A stretch of 64,000 nucleotides of DNA from assembly GCA_009602735.1 (NCBI GenBank), contig WELA01012617.1, forward strand, positions 1-64,000. The letters run 5' to 3'. The position numbers were made by a program, and so were the translations under genes. This DNA comes from Mesotaenium endlicherianum (lineage: Eukaryota; Streptophyta; Zygnematophyceae; Zygnematales; Mesotaeniaceae). Below the pieces are notes generated by a model. The model was not told where the DNA came from. It saw nothing but the letters and a program-made list of their open reading frames with translations, and ran no database searches. Position 1 is the first letter of the stretch. Each line of letters starts with the position of its first letter. Shown piece after piece: positions 47,412 through 57,363 of this stretch.

Positions 47412-48241
47412 TGTGACCCCAAAATGTCAGAGAGCATAACTCTGTCAATACTACTCCGAATTGAGCACAGTTAACGGCAACGGATGCATCTTGACAAGAC
47501 CATTCCAAAACGTCCTAGTTCGCTCCATTTGGAGCGCAGACGAAGCAACCATGTCAACTTCCGTAAAGGCTGGTCATTAGAACGAACCCAAAAGTGCACG
47601 CATGACTTGCAAGTAAAAATCCGACTGTAAAGCCTACTGTCTAGAATGAGGGACCTCGAGATCCCAGCCTGCTATGTACCTAGTGACCACCTGGTTGACC
47701 ACGGCGCAAGGTGCGCCGTTTCGTGGGAAACCCGTTAGGTTGGGACCCACGGATCTAGGTATAACTACCATATTAATTGGTCGGTTGACTGAAGTCCTAA
47801 TTGTTCAGTTGACTGACGACGGCTCCACCTACCCAGGAGTTAACCACACTGGTAGGACATCGATTTACCGAATCTCAGTCGACCTTCCGACTTTCGGTAT
47901 ACTACGGTCACATGTGCCAATCTACAAATAATCATCTAAATGAATATATCTACCCTCAGCGTACTGAAGCTAAGTATACTGAGTAATATCAAGCGAGCTT
48001 ACTACATGTCATCCTGCTGATATTACATCCTATATATAACTGATAAATAAATCCCAGCAAACTACACTTGTGATACAAATGTCATCCTGCTGACCTTTTT
48101 GACAAAGTAAGTAAACTCGCATTACATCGTCATATATTTATTTAAATAAACTCGCGCCTGTGAGTATATTGACATAATACTTATTTAGTGTTGTATTTGT
48201 ACATGCAATTAAGTAGTTTAATAATAAACTGATTCATTACA
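47412..48241 (-). repeat. LTR N, probably solo, inside gag of E (~830 bp)
   Basis: Begins on the minus strand with TGTAATGAATCAG at 48241 and ends near GGGGTCACA at 47412. It shares the block around GTGGTTAACTCC with the C/E LTRs but is otherwise well diverged. E gag lies on both sides and no internal sequence is attached. A clean target duplication is not seen, so the left edge is approximate. Confidence 0.6.
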
Positions 48242-48530
48242 ACTGCTCAACATCAGCGATAAACTTGATCAAGTAATACTTTTTGTTCCCCTCAGGATCA
48301 TAATCCTGGGGAGGTTTTGGCTTGGGCTTACTAGGCCCTCTGCCACCACCACTAGTGGTTTGAGAACCCAGTTGGTCTCTGTCCCGCAGCAGAGACATTA
48401 TGATTCTTTTGTCCTCTTGTTGGGACTGATACATGCTCGCCATTTGCGATTGCATTTGCACGAACAATGCTCCCAAATCCACACTCTGAGGTGGGAGTCT
48501 AGCAAATGCAACAGTAGCAGTGGCATCCAC
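48242..48530 (-). pseudogene. E gag N-terminal piece (fossil)
   Basis: MDATATVAFARLPPQSVDLG, then MSLLRDRDQLGSQ, shared with C near 4300, then a Pro/Lys linker and DPEGNKKYYLIKF. It is joined on the right to a short LTR remnant (about 48535-48629). Confidence 0.65.
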
Positions 48531-48534
48531 TCCA

Positions 48535-48629
48535 GCAGACTCAATATTTACTAGAGTTCAGCAGGCTGAACTTGTTTAACTATTATATTTAAATGAACAT
48601 TATATCAACCAATATACTGGTTCATTACA
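48535..48629 (-). repeat. E 5' LTR remnant
   Basis: Matches the last ~95 bp (plus-strand view) of 41693-42406, ending ATACTGGTTCATTACA. Only this short part of the LTR is present. Confidence 0.75.
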
Positions 48630-51182
48630 GAGGAACTACATGGAAGTGCTGAACTTGGAGATTAGTTGAGCAATATGGGAGTCGTTGAAGAATCTGCACC
48701 AACAGTACAGTGTCGCTAACGCGGGCACTTTCAAGAAGAAGTTTGCTCTGTTGAAGAAAGAAGAGGGAGAGAGTATGCAGTCGTACTTCTCTCGTATCAG
48801 AGAAGTGTGTGAGGAGTTGAAAGGACGCCGAGGTGACTAAAGAGGATCGGCTGATTCAAGCTCTGGATGGGTTGGATTCAAAGTTTGAAACCTCCAAAGA
48901 CTCTCTATCAGTGCTGACAACTGCTGAACTCACCATGGAGAACATCAAGTCTAAGCTGCTTCTTGAGGTGGTTCAGTTGGAGACTTAGGAAAGAGCAAGC
49001 TCATCCATTGAACAGGCTCTACTCATGTTTGGGGACAGGAAATTTTGCCTGGTGGATAATCAGCTAGTGGAGCAGATGAAAGAGCTCAATGTGGCAAGCT
49101 AAAATTGGAAGGGAGAAGGATGGGGAGAAAGGAGATCGAGATCCTATAGAGGAGGGTATCAAGGAAGAGGAGGTGGAAGCAAAAACGGGAGATGTTTCAT
49201 AAGTGGGAAGACAGGACATTCTGCACCAAGCTGCAAAGATGCAGTGTGCTTCACGTGCAACAAGAAGGGACATCTAGCTGGGGGTTGCAGCCAAAAGAAA
49301 GAAGGTACATCTTGTCTTGATGCTGAAGAAAGTGCCAATGCTATCACTATAGAGGAGTCACTGGTGTGCAGCAAGCAAGATGAGAATGCTTGGTTTGTTG
49401 ACTCCGGAGCTTCAAGACATGCCACTCCCAGGAAAGAGATCATGCTGGACTATATGTCATGCAGTTCATTGCCAGTCAAAGTTGGTGATGGCATGGTGCT
49501 GCAAGGGATTGGAACTGGGAAAGTGGTAGTCATGACACAACTAGGCAAGAGGAGGCACAAATTTTTGATGCAGGATGTGCTTCAGTGTCCGCGACTGGTT
49601 GAAAATCTGTTTTCAGTGCCACAGACCACAGCCTTGGGAAACACAGTGGTGTTTGAAGGAAGAGTGCTCAGTCATGGACCCTAACGGTGATGTGGTGACG
49701 AAGGCTGTGAAGTCAAGTGTACCGGGCAGCCTGTTTAGAATTCAGTGTCAAACTGAGATTGCTCTATCTGTGATGGACCAGGTTCTTCAGGATGAGTTTG
49801 CACTGGGTGCACAGGGATTGTCAAGCTAGAGAATGACATCAACCTGTGGCACCAAAGGTTGGGACATGCGAGTGAGCAGAGATTGAAGCAGATGGCACAG
49901 GATAAGGAGAGAGGACTGTTGGACTTTACAGGGCAGAGTTTGAAATTCTGCAGAGGATGTCAGATGGGGAAGTAGGCTAGAAAGGCATTCCCAAAGGTGG
50001 TAGCTTCAAGAGCTAGTGAGCTGCTAGAGTTGGTACACTCATATGTGTGGGGACTTGCAAGTGCAGCAACCTGATCATCAAGGAACTTGTATTACATCAC
50101 CTTTACAGACCACTACTCCAAGAAGACTGAGGTGTATTTCATGAGAATTAAGGATTAAGCATATAAGAAGTTTCAGGAGTACAAGGCGTCTGCAGAGAAG
50201 CAGCTGGGGACGAAGATTAAGACACTGAGAACTGACAAAGGGTTCGAATACGTCAACCGCTACTTTGACAAATTCTTGAGTGATGAGGAGATCAAGCCTG
50301 AGCTGACCACTACTTACTCTTCTCAGCATAATGGAGTTGCTGAGAGAAAGAACTGTGATCTTTTCTTCTAAACAGCATGTGAGCTTATGGGCAGAGGCTG
50401 TGAGCACTGCTGCTTATGTGAGTGCTAGGTTGCCCTCAATTGCATTAGGTGGAAGAATTCCCGAGGAGGTGTGGAGTGGGAAGAAACTCTATTTGCAAGG
50501 TTTGAGAGTCTTTGTGACAAAGTTGTGGTCCCATATTCCCTTACATAAGAGACACAAGCTGCAGCCCAAGTCTGAGAGGTGCATATTTGTGGGACACGAT
50601 GCCAACAGCAAAGAGTACAGGCTGGTCAAGGTGAGACCAAGAGAGGTGTTTGTGAGCAGAGATGTGATCTTCAACAAGAAGGTGCTGGACCCTGGTAGCT
50701 CCAGACCCTACGAGGAGTTTGTGCCAGAGGGGGAAGTACAGAGCAGAGTTGAGACTCAGCTTCAAGCTACCGCGAGAGCAGCTCCTGCCACTGGAGTTCA
50801 GGCACTACCAGAGATGCTGCAACTAATTGCTGGAGTTCAGGAGGAGCTTGAGCTAAGGAGTAATGAGCAAGAGGGAGCAGTCTCTGACTGTGATGACGAG
50901 GTCAAATTTATTGGGGAGAGAATAAGACTGAGACCTCCAAAGGGAGCAGTCCAAGAGAGGAGGAGAACTGGTCCTCGACCTCAAGGAGCAACAGCACCAG
51001 AGGAGCGAGGACACTTGCAGGCAGGGAGCCCGCTGTGGCAGAGGGAGCTGAGAGAAGCTCCAAATCACCTGCTGGAGGAGAAGCATCTACTAGAGGAGAG
51101 AACCATGGCTCTCTTCGACATTTTAGGTTAGAGAGTGTGCCACCTGCCAGATTTGGCTTTGATGAGTATGTGAGTGTGGCTG
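48630..51182 (+). pseudogene. G gag end, zinc knuckle, protease and integrase (fossil)
   Basis: Continues the Copia reading after E: gag to about 49200, knuckle CFTCNKKGHLAGGC, protease WFVDSGASRHATP (49244-49684), integrase from about 49840 and its C-terminal region at 50331-51131 (GGRIPEEVWSGKKLYLQGLR). It ends at GATGAGTATGTGAGTGTGGC, the same point as 37441-37461 of F. Confidence 0.85.
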
Positions 51183-51845
51183 TGTAACGTTTCCGCTTTT
51201 CAAGAGGATCTTTTCCTCGGTATTCAAGGAACATTTAAATAAAATGGAAAGAAAATCTATATACTTGTGCAAATACCTGTGCAAACGGGCGTATTCGCGT
51301 TCACGCAACTTTTTGAAAAATCGCGACTGTTCGCGGACTCGCGTACACGTGCTTTCGTCATGAATCGGTAGTTATGAAAACTACTTCGCCAATTGGTTAG
51401 GTGTGAACGTTTCAAACTACAGGTCGCGGGTTCGAATCTGCTCGGATGCAAAGTCGCTTTGCATATTATGTGTCATTCGACTTTTACGACTGTTTCTTCG
51501 TATTAACGATTGGTCGTAAATGCGAAATCTGTGACTGTGCATTATCTGAAATAATGACAATTAAATCAACTTTATGAATCGGTGAATTATTAAGTTATCA
51601 TCTCATAATTAATCAAAGTAACTTTATGAATAATTATGTCGTACTTTTGCAAAGTAGTCGAGTTACAATACGACGCTTTTTGCAATAGTATCTCGGTCGT
51701 TTTGCCAATCGACCAGGAATTGATCGACATACGCGTGTGACAAATAATTGCAATCATTTATCAAACAATATGAGAAATAGTATAACGTACTTTAGGTAAT
51801 TGGGAAAACGTCCCTAAGATGCCTAAAATAGCTCGGGTCGTTACA
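51183..51845 (-). repeat. H 3' LTR (663 bp)
   Basis: Ends TGTAACG and CGTTACA, a perfect inverted pair. The polypurine tract on its right reads AAGGGGGAGGAG on the minus strand, preceded by GAGGACGTTAAG, like the motif near the I and L tracts. Confidence 0.85.
51372..51452 (+). other. tRNA-like sequence inside the H LTR
   Basis: CCAATTGGTTAGGTGTG resembles a D arm, a TTTCAAA loop resembles an anticodon loop with TTC, and GGTCGCGGGTTCGAATCTG is a near-canonical T arm with the pol III B box. The 3' side CTCGGATG has no matching 5' acceptor strand, so it is not a working tRNA gene. Orientation is opposite to H. Confidence 0.4.
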
Positions 51846-51989
51846 CTCCTCCCCCTTGAAAAGAACTTAACGTCCTCGTTAAGCGTACGTCTTTCAAGCC
51901 TGAATGTGTCAATACTAGCCTTGACTAGCGGAAAACACTGGTGAGCGATTTGACTATGCATCATCACAGTGACGGAAAAGAGCGATTAG

Positions 51990-54900
51990 TTGGCCCTGTC
52001 TCTTTTGCGTTCGTTCCTTGGCTTACAAATTGGCCCGGGTAGCACACTGCGCGTGGGACGAAGCTGTTGAGCGGCAGCCCATCGTAAGCAAAATTGTTGG
52101 ACCAGGTCCTTACAGATATGTAGCAGTTTGTCCTTTGGTTTGTACAAATTCCAGCTAGAATCGTAATGAAGTTACTTTGTCAAAAGCTCCACGCGTGGAG
52201 GCTTATGACGAGTGTAGCGGTGTCCTAAGACCTCCTCTACATCCCAGGCCTTATCATCATCAGCGAGTTCCAATTTCGGTGCTTGCGGCTGATAGCGGCC
52301 ATCGGACCTAAGCAGCTTAAGTAAACTGACATGGAACACAGCATGCGTTTGCCCCATGGATTTAGGCAAATCCAGTCGATATGCAACAGGTCCAACCTTT
52401 GCGATAACGATAAAAGGGCCTACCCAGCGAGGCAGAAGCTCGCGCTTTTCTGGGTGCTTGAGATGGAGGTTTTTAGTTTGCAAAATTACTTTATTGCCAA
52501 CTTTAAGACTTAACTTAGTCCTGTGCGTGTCAGCAAACGTTTCCTGCCGATCTCGAGCAGCGGCTAAAGCCAACTTCGCGATTTTGTGCACCTCTTGAAG
52601 AGAATGGACAAATAGGCGTGCACTTGGCACTCTGATAGTTGACATCTCCCTCTGACCTTGAACGACGTGTGTCAGGGGAGTGTGCAGATGTCGCCCATAG
52701 TTAAGGAAAAGTGGAGTTCCCTTAACACTTTCCTGATAAGCATTATAAACTGCAAACTCTGCAACTGAAAGGAAGGTGTCCCAGTTGTCTTGGCGAGGAT
52801 TCACAAAGTGTCTAAGGAATTGTTGCAAAACGCGGTTCAAGCGCTCTGTCTGACCATCGGTCTGAGGATGGAAGCTAGTTGACACCTTAAGGTTCGTGCC
52901 GAAATGCGAGCAAACTTCCTGCCAGAAGTGGCTCGTAAATCTAATGTCACGATCACTTATGATTTCTTTCGGCATGCCATGCAACTTGAACACATGATCC
53001 ACGAAGAGACGCGCGGTCTCGACTGCATCAAGTGATGGTTTAGTGGCCACAAAGTGCACCATCTTAGTGAAACAATCCACGATCGTTAACACCCCATTGT
53101 GTCCTTTATCGGTGGTAGGCAATTCCACAACAAAGTCGAGGCTTATGCTTTCCCAAGGACCACATACAAGTTCCAATGGTTGCAACTTCCCAGCTGGCAA
53201 CGTAAGGCTCGGCTTATTCCTCTGACATGTTGCGCAGTTGACGATGTACTCGGCAACATCAACTTTGAGGGACGGCCAAACGTGCCCTCGGCGCAAAGTT
53301 TGTGTGGTTTTGGTAATTCCATGGTGACCAGAGTAAGGAGAGTCATGCGCTTCTCATAGTAGCACATGTCTTACTTGGCCTTCTCAGACAACAATGCGCC
53401 CATTGTGCCACCAGAAACCGTCCTCAAACAAATAGCTTGAGTGTTCTTTCCTTTTATCCATACTGTCCATCGTTACGGCTACACCGTTCAAGCCAGTACC
53501 CTGGAGATCTAGGAGAAACGGATCTTTGAGATAGCCCTCGTGAAATAGTTGATGCAGGTCAAGTACTTCCGAGTCATGCATGTTATTCAAATTGGGTGTG
53601 CCCGCGTCACCAGGCTGGTTGCGGTCAGACGTCTGGGGTACAGCAGAATCAAGGGTGGCCGCCCTTGAAACCTGAACATTTCGTTCTCGCAAGCTAGCAA
53701 CAGACCCCAACATCAAGTGGTGATGAGGAATTCGACTTAGAGGATCAGCAACATTGTTGCGGCCTGGGCGATATGCCCACTCAAAGTGGAATCGTTACAA
53801 GAACTCAGACCATCTCATCTGTCTCCTCAATAGCGTTGGAAGGTATTTGGGCAGTGGTCCGTAACCACTGCCAAACCCTTGCAGCCTTCCAAATAACATC
53901 GTCAACTTTTCAAAGCATATATCACTGCCCAGACCTCCTGCTCTGTCGTCGAGTAATTTTGTTTGGCAGTTGTCAGCTTTCGACTCTCAAAAGTGATAGG
54001 CTTGCCTGCCTGCAGCAAAATAGCCCCTATTCCAACACCAGACGCATCGGCGACTACCTCGTAAGGGAAGTCGGGATCGGCTAATGAAAGAAGTGGCGCA
54101 TTAGTGAGTGCATATTTAACGCGCTCAAACGCATGTTGCGTATTCTCATTCGAAATGAACGTCTTATCTTTCTTTGTCAGAGTAGTGAGTGGCGCGGCCA
54201 TCATTGAATAACCTTGCATAAACTTACGAAAGTAGTTTGCAAATCCAAGGAATGAACGTACAGTATGTACACCTTTCGGGACAGGCCAGTCAGCGAAGCA
54301 CGCAATCTTGGCTGGGTCAGGGCGCACCCCTTTTGAGCCCACTATATGTCCCAGGTACAAAAGTTCATCCTTTAGGAAGGAACATTTTTTGAGCTTAGTG
54401 TACAACTATTGCTCACAAAGGATTTGCAACACCAATTCGAGGTGCTTGTAATGCTCGTCCCAGTTCTTTGAATAGACAAGGATATCGTTGAGGTAAACTC
54501 GACAAATTTCCCCAAGTAAGATCTAAACAAATCATTCATTGTACTTTGGAACGTCGCTGGTGCATAGGTAAGTCCAAACCTTAGGACTTTGTATTGGAAG
54601 TGCCCAATAGGCGTACCAAACGCTGTTTTGGGGACATCCTTTGGTGTGATTCGAATTTGATGATAGCTTTGGGCTAAATCAAGCGAGGAGAACACGCATG
54701 CCCCCTGCAGCAAATCAAACAAATCATCAATGCGAAGCAACGAATAGCGGTTCTTGACCGTTATATTGTTCAACGCACGATAATCAATGCACATCCTAAA
54801 CGTCCTATCTTTCTTATGAACAAATAGGATGGGCGTTCCGAATGGAAAAGAGCTCGGCTCAATCCATTCTTTTTCAAGCAAGTCGGTAGTTTGGTCCTTC

Positions 54901-55542
54901 ATTTCATTCATCTCCAACGGGCTTAGGCAATAAATTGGTCGCCAAGTCGGTTGAGAATCGGGAATGAGAGGGATTGTATGTCCAATACCCCTATCAGGCG
55001 GAAGCCCGGCTGGTATTTCACTTCGAAACACTGACTTGTACTTTTGCAAAAGAGCAAAAAGTTCAGCTGTGAGTGTGTCCGCATGACCAGTAATGTCTAA
55101 CATCGGCTCTTTCGTAAAGAGCGTAGTGGGAGTGGCTGGGGAATCGCGTCTTAGTAATCCAAGAAAACATTTTGACTTTGCTTTGCCAAACGTTGAGCTT
55201 GCTTTATGGACAGTATAAGAGTCTTTGAAGGACTTTCCAAGGCCATATCAGGCTTAAGGGACTGAAGAGTGATCTTTCTGGTCCCTTTGCGTACAATGCA
55301 TGTCTTCTGACCGAAGTCAAGCAATGCACTTGTTTGCGTAAGCCAATCATTACCCAAAACTGCGTCGATTCCATGTGGCAATTCAGTGACATAGAATTGT
55401 ACACGCCCATGAAAGGACTGCACGCTGAGCGGTAATTTAATCGTTCCAAAAATACAACCTAACGAGCCATCGCCGGTGCGAAGGGTCTTGTCCTTGAGTA
55501 TTGGAAGCAACTTCATCCCTTGTGCAAAACGTGCACTAATGA
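51990..55542 (-). pseudogene. H pol: protease, RT, RNase H, integrase, chromodomain (fossil)
   Basis: Minus-strand order: protease 55151-55542 (KLLPILKDKTLRTGDGSLG; IDAVLGNDWLTQ), RT 54372-55103 (TPILFVHKKDRTFRMCIDYR; FGLTYAPATFQSTMN), RT/RNase H 53902-54405 (LRSFLGFANYFRKF-like; GVGIGAILLQAGKP), linker 53384-53716, integrase 52172-53296 (CATCQRNKPS; NGVLTIVDCFTKMVHF; HPQTDGQTERLNRVLQQF) and a chromodomain start (WDVEEVLGHRYTRHK). The pieces are long, with only a few breaks. Confidence 0.9.
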
Positions 55543-56045
55543 TGTAGTGATTTGAGTTATTATACATTAGTTTGCATATATTTTAATGTTTTCAAATATA
55601 TTTGAAGTAGTATGGTGTGGAGTCAAGTGTGAATAGGTACTCTAGTAACTTGGTTCATGTCCTTTGAACCTTCCAAGGCATTTTCGAAGTTAGAGGAAAG
55701 ACCTAGAAGAACTCCATGTGGCAAAAGTCAGATGTGCCATTTTTAGGTCAAAAGGACATGTGTACATTATTCTAGAAAGAGGTGGCAAGTTTTGGGATGT
55801 GTTGGGTGCCAACACATCAACATACACCTTCCTAGAAATTACTTATGTAGCAAGTATATAAACAAGAGCTAGAACATAGAAAGACATTCCAGAATCACTC
55901 TTGTACTTGCCAAAATCCAGAAATATATTAACTTTCAAGAAGCCATCTCTCTTTCAAGAAGCTACCACTTGTGTTCAAAGATCCTTGTCTTGAATAGATA
56001 AAGTATTCTGTTTTACTAAGTACTTTATCTATCTGTTTCACTACA
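55543..56045 (+). repeat. A2 5' LTR (503 bp)
   Basis: TGTAGTGATTTG ... TTTCACTACA, an 8 bp inverted pair at the ends. A TATA-like TATATAAACAAG near 55855 is probably the promoter, since it is followed by transcript-like sequence to the LTR end. Confidence 0.95.
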
Positions 56046-56046
56046 G

Positions 56047-56058
56047 TGGTATCGGAGC
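56047..56058 (+). other. A2 primer-binding site
   Basis: TGGTATCGGAGC one base after the LTR. It differs by one base from the usual plant initiator-Met primer site TGGTATCAGAGC. Confidence 0.85.
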
Positions 56059-56082
56059 TAGGCACTTTGGTAGCACAAGAAG

Positions 56083-57363
56083 ATGGCCGATCCTCAAGAC
56101 CAACAGCAAGCTTTCGAAGGAAGCCCTTCCTCTCCAAGACACCCTCCTCCAGCGCCGATGGGAGAGCCCACTCAAGAAAATCTGCAACAACAAGAAGCAC
56201 CACAAGGAGGAGCACACCCTCCTCCAGCGTCGATGGGAGAGCCTACTCAAGGAAATCTGCAACAACAAGAAGCACCACAAGGAGGAGCACCGTCAAATCC
56301 CGTGGCAGCCGCTATAGCAAAGTTGACCCCACCACAAGGAGTTCCCGCAAATGAGTGGGCAGCCTTCCTAATGACCGTCCACAACCAAGTGGGCTTGGCC
56401 ACCTATGAAGCAACCGTGCAAGCGTCAAGAGAAGCTATGGCTGCCATGGTTGCCCCTATTGCGAGCAATGCTCAAAATCCAGCCCCGGCTCAAGCGCCTC
56501 CACAAGAGCCAACGAGAGCAAGGAAACTCATCAAGCCCGGCAAACCCGACACTTTCAACCCCGGGAAAGGTGCCAACCTGAATTTATGGCTCTACCAAGT
56601 GGAGACGTACCTCGCGTTCCTTGAAGTACCCGAGGAGGACTACGTTCCCTTTGCCGTTACCTTACTTAGAGGAGCAGCAACATCATGGTGGCGTAACTAT
56701 CAAGCGGCTATATATCAAGCTATGGCGCACCCCATGCTCGGCCAAGAGCCCCCACCATCATATGCAAGATGGGCAGATTTTCGTGAGGCCCTCAAGAAGC
56801 AATTCATGCCCATCAATGCGGAGAAGATTGCCCGAGGAAAGCTCCACCATCTCAAGCAAACGACGTCCGTTCAAGAGTATACATCCAGATTTCACGCCCT
56901 CACTCTTGAGATCCCCAACATGTCTCTCGAGGAGAAGATTGACCGTTACATCTTTGGCCTCAAACCCAAGGTGGCAAAGGAAGTGGAGTTACGCGACTTG
57001 ACGGACTTCTCAAAGATCATTGAAGTGGCCCAAAAGGTGGATACCTTGGATTTCAAGCACTCCGTGCCTTCATCTTCACGGGTACCGACGACGCGGGTGT
57101 ACGCAGCCCCTTCCACATCCGAATCTGGACCCACACCCATGGAAATCGGAGTTATTAAAAGGGACCCCGCGGCTGCCCGGAAGAGTGGAAGACCCTCCAA
57201 TGACACTTATGATGCAAGAAACCAGCAAGGAGTGAAAGCAAGACTCTCCCCGGCTGAAAAAGAAGCTCTCATGACGGCTGGACTATGCTTCTATTGCAAG
57301 GAAAAGGGCCATCGTGCACTTTCATGCCCCAAAAAGTTGTCAAAAAACGGACAGCGCCGGTAG
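56083..57363 (+). CDS. gag: A2 gag polyprotein
   Basis: 426 codons opening 38 bp after the LTR. The Pro/Gln-rich N-terminus carries a 25-residue tandem duplication ([18 protein letters not shown], 75 bp period). The capsid-like retrotransposon gag domain spans about residues 150-330 ([34 protein letters not shown]). A single CCHC knuckle, [14 protein letters not shown], is at about 402-415. It builds the virus-like particle and packages RNA. It overlaps pol by 79 bp. Confidence 0.93.
   Translation: MADPQDQQQAFEGSPSSPRHPPPAPMGEPTQENLQQQEAPQGGAHPPPASMGEPTQGNLQQQEAPQGGAPSNPVAAAIAKLTPPQGVPANEWAAFLMTVHNQVGLATYEATVQASREAMAAMVAPIASNAQNPAPAQAPPQEPTRARKLIKPGKPDTFNPGKGANLNLWLYQVETYLAFLEVPEEDYVPFAVTLLRGAATSWWRNYQAAIYQAMAHPMLGQEPPPSYARWADFREALKKQFMPINAEKIARGKLHHLKQTTSVQEYTSRFHALTLEIPNMSLEEKIDRYIFGLKPKVAKEVELRDLTDFSKIIEVAQKVDTLDFKHSVPSSSRVPTTRVYAAPSTSESGPTPMEIGVIKRDPAAARKSGRPSNDTYDARNQQGVKARLSPAEKEALMTAGLCFYCKEKGHRALSCPKKLSKNGQRR

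Larger units (their letters stand above)
41693..48629 (-). mobile_element. Ty3/Gypsy element E with accessory ORF, interrupted by LTR N (fossil)
   Basis: Same family as C. On the minus strand: remnant of the 5' LTR (about 48535-48629), gag (48242-48530 and 46772-47411, with LTR N between), protease, RT, RNase H, integrase, chromodomain start, accessory region, 3' LTR (41693-42406). It lies in gag of Copia G. The flanks GGAGA/GAGGA are an imperfect target duplication. Roughly ten breaks. Confidence 0.85.
41061..51182 (+). mobile_element. Ty1/Copia element G, interrupted by E and H (fossil)
   Basis: Same family as F. The 5' LTR is 41061-41411 and gag runs from 41412. E interrupts it at 41693-48629. 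Gag, zinc knuckle, protease and integrase continue at 48630-51182, and Gypsy H begins at 51183. RT, RNase H and the 3' LTR are not in the window and are expected beyond H. It is more decayed than F, with roughly eight or more breaks. It sits inside RT of M. Confidence 0.9.

Noticed and set aside
51372-51452. Functional tRNA-Glu gene
   Set aside because: No pairing acceptor stem and poor D arm; it is kept only as a tRNA-like segment.
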